Of a stretch of DNA of 61,730 bases, positions 57,735 through 61,730 are shown piece after piece. The position numbers and the translations under genes were made by a program. Under the pieces are notes generated by a model. That model did no database searches and was not told the DNA's origin. It was given only the letters and a program-made list of their open reading frames with translations. Source of the stretch: Actinomyces sp. UMB0138 (GTDB lineage: Bacteria; Bacillota; Negativicutes; Veillonellales; Veillonellaceae). The stretch covers positions 1 to 61,730 of the forward strand of contig NZ_PKMC01000004.1 in assembly GCF_002849225.1 (NCBI RefSeq). The letters run 5' to 3'. Within the stretch, counting starts at the first letter, position 1. Each line of letters starts with the position of its first letter.

Positions 57735-58436
57735 TTAGGCGTTTTCGCGAGGCAAGATTGCTATCTCTAAACCGGCGAGTACGACTTCTATGATGATTTC
57801 AAAGTATTCCTGACTCATGCGGTCTTCGTTTTTCGGGTTGGCTAGCGGAATTAAGTAGCCCTGGATGATGTCAGCCAGCGTTGTGGAGCAGACAGCTAGG
57901 GGCTGAAGTTGGGTAATCATTTGGCCTAGGTCGTGGCGCTGTTCCTGCTTGGTTGGGCTGCGCAAGTTGCGAGCAGTAATGCTCCATAGCATCGTGTTGA
58001 TGATAATTGAGTATGCGATGTGAATGTACTTGCTAAAACCAGCATCCCGTAGTTTTTCGTAAGCCACCTCCAAGATTGGTATCAACGCGGCGTTCATATG
58101 TCCATACATCAGTTTGTCGGTGACTCCGGGGAATTCAAGAAAGACAGGCCTGACATTTTTTGCTAGGGAGATGAACCAATCTTTCCATTCCAGCTGCTCG
58201 TCCGGTAGTTCGATGGTGCTAGTGATCTCGCCTATTACAGAAGCGGTAATGGCGTCACGGTTTTGGTAATGGTGGTAGATGACAGAGGGAACTACTCCCA
58301 GACGCTGCGCAAGGTCACGAATCGACCATTTTTCTAGACCGCACTCTCGGGTCAGTTCCATTGCGGTGTACATGATCTTTTCCTGCGTCAGCCAGGCGCG
58401 TCTACCCGTGTTTACCCGCTTATCTTTATTCCCCAC
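57735..58436 (-). CDS. TetR-family repressor of the adjacent MFS pump (cassette 2)
   Basis: Protein of 233 aa with helix-turn-helix (SIRDLAQRLGVVPSVIYHHY) and helical regulatory domain, paralogous to the one at 12496. Divergent from MFS 58530, with a perfect 14-bp palindrome between. It likely represses both genes. Confidence 0.9.
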   Translation of the reverse strand: MGNKDKRVNTGRRAWLTQEKIMYTAMELTRECGLEKWSIRDLAQRLGVVPSVIYHHYQNRDAITASVIGEITSTIELPDEQLEWKDWFISLAKNVRPVFLEFPGVTDKLMYGHMNAALIPILEVAYEKLRDAGFSKYIHIAYSIIINTMLWSITARNLRSPTKQEQRHDLGQMITQLQPLAVCSTTLADIIQGYLIPLANPKNEDRMSQEYFEIIIEVVLAGLEIAILPRENA

Positions 58437-58459
58437 GAAAACAGCATACCCTCAACCTC

Positions 58460-58490
58460 GACAATACTAGAACATTGTTCTAGTATTGTC
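58460..58490. promoter_or_regulatory. Divergent TetR operator, cassette 2
   Basis: Inverted repeat GACAATACTAGAAC (58460-58473), spacer ATT, GTTCTAGTATTGTC (58477-58490), perfect over 14 bp. It shares the ACTAGAAC core with the operator at 13203-13253. Confidence 0.9.
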
Positions 58491-58529
58491 TCAGCTTGAT
58501 TGGTAGCTCACTTTGGAAAGGATGTTTTA

Positions 58530-59753
58530 ATGTGCGCCACTAATGAACGAAACGAGAAAGTCGAATCAAAAATAGCGGGACTGTTTCCCTTGTTTTTGAC
58601 GGTGTTACTGGCATATATGGGGCAGATGATTCTTAATCCAATTCTGGCTCCGCTATCGCGCGAAATCGGGCTGAAGGAATGGCACATTGGCGCCACCATT
58701 TCGTTAGCTGCCATAATGTTTTCTCTTACCTCCACCAGGTGGGGACGGGTCTCATTGCGATGGGGATCTCGGCGTATCTTGCTTATTGGCATGCTTGCCG
58801 GAATCCTGGCTCTAAGCGGATTCGCTATGGTGGTGTGGCTAGGATTTAAGGGTCTGCTCACCGGCATAGCGTTGATCATAGGAGTAGTCATAACTAGGGG
58901 AGTGCTGTACGGCGGTGCCATCGCATCAGTTTCCCCAGCCGCGCAAACCTACGTTGTGACTCATACCTACAATGAGACGCAACGGGTAAAGGGTCTGGGA
59001 GTCTTGGGTGCTGCACAAGGATTCTCGTCTATTCTTGGAGCCTTATTGGGCGGCAGCCTTGCAGCTATAGGAGGTTTCATGATGCCCTTGCTGGTGATGC
59101 CTCTGGTCATGCTTTTAGGCGTTGCCGTTTTGCTGCTAACATTCAAACCCACAGGTAGCGAAGAAAAAGTCGCTCAACCGGCAAAAGTTTCCTATTTTGA
59201 TTCAAGAGTATTCGTGTTCCTGGCTTGCGGTTTCCTAATGTTTACCGCTTTTTCTACCGTGGCTACACTTTTCGGCTTTTTACTGCAGGATGTTTTGAAG
59301 CTAGCGGCCGGCGCAACAGCAGGGCTCACCGCTTTGTGCATGTCAATAATGGGTGTGGTGATGATACTGGCGCAGGCCTTGGTGGCTCCAAGGTTAAACT
59401 GGGGTGCTAAAAAACTCTTTAGAAGAGGATTAATAATCGTTCTTCTCGGGTTACTACTCTTGGTTTATCCACTAAATCTTGGACTGTTCATCGTGGCCAG
59501 CATCTTGACAGGCTTTGGTCTAGGCCTGGCGATGCCTGGCTACAACACGGCGCCTACTTTGCAAATGAAGCCCGAAGAACAAGGTGGGCTGGCCGGGTTG
59601 ATTAATGCTAACAATGGTGCTGCCTATGTAGTGGCACCGATAGCCTCTACCGCACTTTACGGACTCTCTCCGTGGCTACCAATGACATGTTGCGCAGTCC
59701 TGATAGCTGCGGCAATTTTGCTGAGTTTTTACCATCCCGAGTTCCGCAAATAA
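58530..59753 (+). CDS. Major facilitator superfamily efflux transporter (cassette 2)
   Basis: Protein of about 407 aa with 12 predicted helices and the same landmarks as the first MFS gene (GQMILNPILAPLSREIGLKE, GATISLAAIMF, VVITRGVLYGGA). ATG 58530 follows AAAGGA; upstream ATG-less GTG at 58500 overlaps the operator edge. Two related pumps in one phage is unusual; they may export related compounds. Confidence 0.92.
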   Translation: MCATNERNEKVESKIAGLFPLFLTVLLAYMGQMILNPILAPLSREIGLKEWHIGATISLAAIMFSLTSTRWGRVSLRWGSRRILLIGMLAGILALSGFAMVVWLGFKGLLTGIALIIGVVITRGVLYGGAIASVSPAAQTYVVTHTYNETQRVKGLGVLGAAQGFSSILGALLGGSLAAIGGFMMPLLVMPLVMLLGVAVLLLTFKPTGSEEKVAQPAKVSYFDSRVFVFLACGFLMFTAFSTVATLFGFLLQDVLKLAAGATAGLTALCMSIMGVVMILAQALVAPRLNWGAKKLFRRGLIIVLLGLLLLVYPLNLGLFIVASILTGFGLGLAMPGYNTAPTLQMKPEEQGGLAGLINANNGAAYVVAPIASTALYGLSPWLPMTCCAVLIAAAILLSFYHPEFRK

Positions 59754-59914
59754 TCTCTTTATGATTAGAAGCAAAAACCATAAAAATTCCTGCTAAAGCG
59801 GTGTTGACTTCAGCAGAACTATGATGTCTAGTCGCTACGAGGTTCAAACAAACTCAAACGTCTCAAAAACCCCATGCAAACACGGGGTCATTCAGCTCAA
59901 TCGCTTGTAATGGT

Positions 59915-60667
59915 GTGTATATTCTTCTTGGTAATGACCCTGAAGCTATTGAGAACACTTGGTGCTATATAGGCAAGACAGAAGACTTTGTAGAGCGCCT
60001 GCGTGATCATGACAAAAAGAAGCCGCAGTGGGAAAAGGTTGTTATTATTGCTAGCTTGCAGCGGTCTTTTAACGAGGGGCATTGGGGTTATTTAGAAGCC
60101 CGTCTGGTTGAAATCGCTAAGAATGCTGAGCGTTGTTCTATGCCTGATAACAGACAAACTCCTCGGGTTAGGAAGCTTTCTGAAGCGCAACGAGCATCAG
60201 CCGAGTCGTTCTTAGATAATGTGAAGCTGATTTTGCCGATCCTGGGAGTCAATGTTTTGCGTTCCCTAGAAAATACTGTGCAAGCAGCTACCGCTCAGAT
60301 AGTTTCTTCGCCTGTTTTCCATCTGCGCAGACAAAAAGATCAGATAGACGCCTCGATGCAGCTGATTGATGGCGAGTTTTTCCTCCTCAAGGGATTAATA
60401 GTGGTTGCGAATTGGGAAACCAGTAAAGCCAGAAGTCAGGCAACGGTTAACTCGTATGCGACTATAGCTAGTCGTCACCAAAAGCTAGTTAGTGACGGTT
60501 CAATCCGTCTAGAAAATAAGCGGGGCGTGGTTACCCGGGATATTGCTTTTGCTTCTCCTTCTGCAGCAGCGGCCATAGTGTTAGGTACCTCCGCCAATGG
60601 TAGAGCGCGCTGGGTCAATGATGAGGGACAAAATTATGGAGTCTGGGAGGAAAGCAACAACTCCTAG
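59915..60667 (+). CDS. GIY-YIG nuclease with DUF4357, N-terminally truncated
   Basis: Protein of 250 aa. GIY-YIG core: VYILLGNDPEAIENTWCYIG, with the catalytic Arg/Glu region FVERLRDH and LEARLVEIA; the C-terminus (ENKRGVVTRDIAFASPSAAA) is DUF4357-like. Related proteins carry about 50 residues before the GVY segment, and here the frame upstream has no start, so the 5' end is missing or the GTG at 59915 is used. Stop overlaps the tail terminator stop (CTAG). It may be a homing or restriction-related nuclease. Confidence 0.75.
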   Translation: MYILLGNDPEAIENTWCYIGKTEDFVERLRDHDKKKPQWEKVVIIASLQRSFNEGHWGYLEARLVEIAKNAERCSMPDNRQTPRVRKLSEAQRASAESFLDNVKLILPILGVNVLRSLENTVQAATAQIVSSPVFHLRRQKDQIDASMQLIDGEFFLLKGLIVVANWETSKARSQATVNSYATIASRHQKLVSDGSIRLENKRGVVTRDIAFASPSAAAAIVLGTSANGRARWVNDEGQNYGVWEESNNS

Positions 60668-61011
60668 AAAGTAGTCGGTGAATAATTCGCGATGTCGATT
60701 GAATAGTGGTGGTAGCCGGTATCGTCCTCGTATCCGATATAGCGCCTGCCTGTAATAACCAGGCGAGCGCTAATTAGAGCTTTCGTGATCTGGTCTCTTA
60801 GAGCTAAGTAGTTGGTTTTCGTGAACAGGCTGATTCGAGCTTCTTCTATTTCGACGCCTGGGGTGTTGTCGGCGAAGATCTCGAAAGAATCTGTTAACGG
60901 GGTGAATACTAGATACGTGTCTGGGGCTGGGGAATCGGTGTAGCAGCTGACTGCATAGGCGAGCCCAAGTTGTTTAGCGATGTGGCTTATGTTTTCTAAA
61001 AGCCCGCTCAT
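60664..61011 (-). CDS. Tail terminator / tail completion protein
   Basis: Protein of 115 aa. Its place between HK97 gp10-like and major tail genes, size, and sequence (RRYIGYEDDTGYHHYSIDIANY) suggest the tail terminator that caps the tube. A second, broken 3' end occurs at 57419-57510, so the gene's end has been replaced or duplicated by cassette insertion. Confidence 0.75.
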   Translation of the reverse strand: MSGLLENISHIAKQLGLAYAVSCYTDSPAPDTYLVFTPLTDSFEIFADNTPGVEIEEARISLFTKTNYLALRDQITKALISARLVITGRRYIGYEDDTGYHHYSIDIANYSPTTF

Positions 61012-61445
61012 GGTTTCACCTGCTGGATTCGCGCGGCTAGGGTTTGTTTCATTGCGGTGATTGCGGCTCGCCTGGTTTGTGAACGCGTAGGGGCTAGGAA
61101 GGGTCTAGCGGGCTGGTTGGAGCGCCCGTGTTCAAGAACGTTAGCGATTAGTGCGTTAGCTCTACCATCGTCTCGGTTCTCGGCGAAACCAACTTTGACG
61201 TTGTAGTCTCCGCGGCTATTGACTTTTACTGGCGCGGTTCCTAACGCTTTGGCGAGCTGACCGGTAGAGCGGGAGGGCTGTTTCGTTGAGCTGCCGATTG
61301 CTGCAGAAAGGTTAGAGCGCATACGCGGCTCCACAATATTAGCCCCGGCTTTAAGTACTTGCTCAGCGGAGTTATCAATGAGGCTGCTGGCTGAGTCGAG
61401 TGCGTCAATGAAATCGTTGGGAAGCCGGATTTGTACGCGAGCCAT
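61008..61445 (-). CDS. HK97 gp10-like head-tail joining protein
   Basis: Protein of 145 aa. AEQVLKAGANIVEPRMRSNL helix, VKVGFAENRDDGRANALIANVLEHG and ARPFLAPTRSQ are typical of HK97-gp10_like proteins. It helps join head and tail; start abuts the head closure stop. Confidence 0.88.
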   Translation of the reverse strand: MARVQIRLPNDFIDALDSASSLIDNSAEQVLKAGANIVEPRMRSNLSAAIGSSTKQPSRSTGQLAKALGTAPVKVNSRGDYNVKVGFAENRDDGRANALIANVLEHGRSNQPARPFLAPTRSQTRRAAITAMKQTLAARIQQVKP

Positions 61446-61730
61446 CAGGGTGCTCCTTCTGCTTCGGTGCGGTGAGCCAAAATCTCGACATAGCGGCCGA
61501 GGTATTCGACCGCATCAATAACGTACCTGCCACGTGCGGAGCTGATTTCCATCGCCTCGGTTATATTTATGCCGGGTATTGCTCGGATCCTAAATAACAG
61601 GTCTGCTTTGGTGTAGGCGGCGCGGTTGACCCACGCACCACTTGCGTGCCGCACTTCCATATATGCGCGCACCGAAGCAATAACCTCGTCACCAGTAGTG
61701 GCGAACCCGGCAGCGTCCTTAACCACTACA
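61445..61730 (-). CDS. Head-tail joining (head closure) protein, 3' part
   Basis: Remainder of the gene that starts at 140. The reading frame is open to the window edge and ends with the stop at 61445, which abuts the next gene (gp10-like, start 61445). The protein is a small beta-rich polypeptide (for example YVIDAVEYLGRYVEILAHR near its end), like SPP1 gp16-type head-closure proteins that seal the connector before tail attachment. The GTG at 61726 is an internal valine codon, not the start. Confidence 0.75.
   Translation of the reverse strand, partial: VVVKDAAGFATTGDEVIASVRAYMEVRHASGAWVNRAAYTKADLLFRIRAIPGINITEAMEISSARGRYVIDAVEYLGRYVEILAHRTEAEGAP
61638..61730. repeat. Terminal direct repeat, right copy
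   Basis: Exact copy of bases 1-93. An odd-length exact overlap is typical of a k-mer assembler closing a circle. A packaged terminal repeat is less likely, because the repeat lies inside a coding sequence. Confidence 0.97.

Noticed and set aside
1..61730. CRISPR array, tRNA or rRNA genes
   Set aside because: No regularly spaced short repeats, cloverleaf or rRNA signature were seen by eye; a covariance search would be needed to be certain about tRNAs.

Overview
The window is a circular contig cut open inside a gene. Bases 1-93 recur exactly at 61638-61730, and the head-closure gene is only complete when the ends are joined, so the unique circle is 61,637 bp. It is a tailed temperate phage (siphovirus type) or its excised or extrachromosomal form. 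The high-GC coding style, the amidase/CW_7 endolysin and the tandem large serine recombinases suggest an actinobacterial host, perhaps an Actinomycetaceae or a neighbouring gut/mucosal group. That host call is inference.

Almost all phage genes lie on the minus strand and read right to left. From the repressor region (28.3-29.6 kb) the early/replication module runs down to 15.3 kb: small first gene, sigma-like regulator, DUF2800 nuclease, DUF2815 SSB, family A DNA polymerase, antirepressor, DUF4406, VapE-type primase/helicase, VRR-NUC, SNF2 helicase, late regulator and HNH. Next come small terminase, a SAM synthetase with two DNA methyltransferases (one frameshifted), four small genes, large terminase, portal, ClpP-like protease and major capsid protein. 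Reading then passes through the contig ends into connector, tail completion, major tail, frameshifted tail chaperone, tape measure, Dit, tail endopeptidase, holin and endolysin. A HTH/zinc protein, a SHOCT-like protein and two serine recombinases follow. Between the recombinases and the repressor lies about 14 kb of cargo: a five-gene ABC/ECF uptake operon (probably iron/siderophore) and a type I restriction-modification operon with an upstream Phd-like protein.

Plus-strand accessory genes are wedged into the minus-strand phage operons: an unknown 224-aa gene, two related TetR/MFS cassettes, an Abi_2/AbiF HEPN gene, a small membrane protein plus alpha/beta hydrolase, a VanZ-like gene and a GIY-YIG/DUF4357 gene. 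Six of these insertions end within four bases of the stop codon of the facing phage gene.

Points most worth a second look: an HsdS specificity subunit made of two identical halves; a 36-bp bipartite element in three distant copies; a repeated TGTATATACA leader in front of small genes; a hairpin leader on the Abi gene; matching operators that define the lysogeny switch; near-palindromic operators shared by two TetR/MFS pairs; and a tail-terminator 3' end duplicated on both sides of an inserted cassette.
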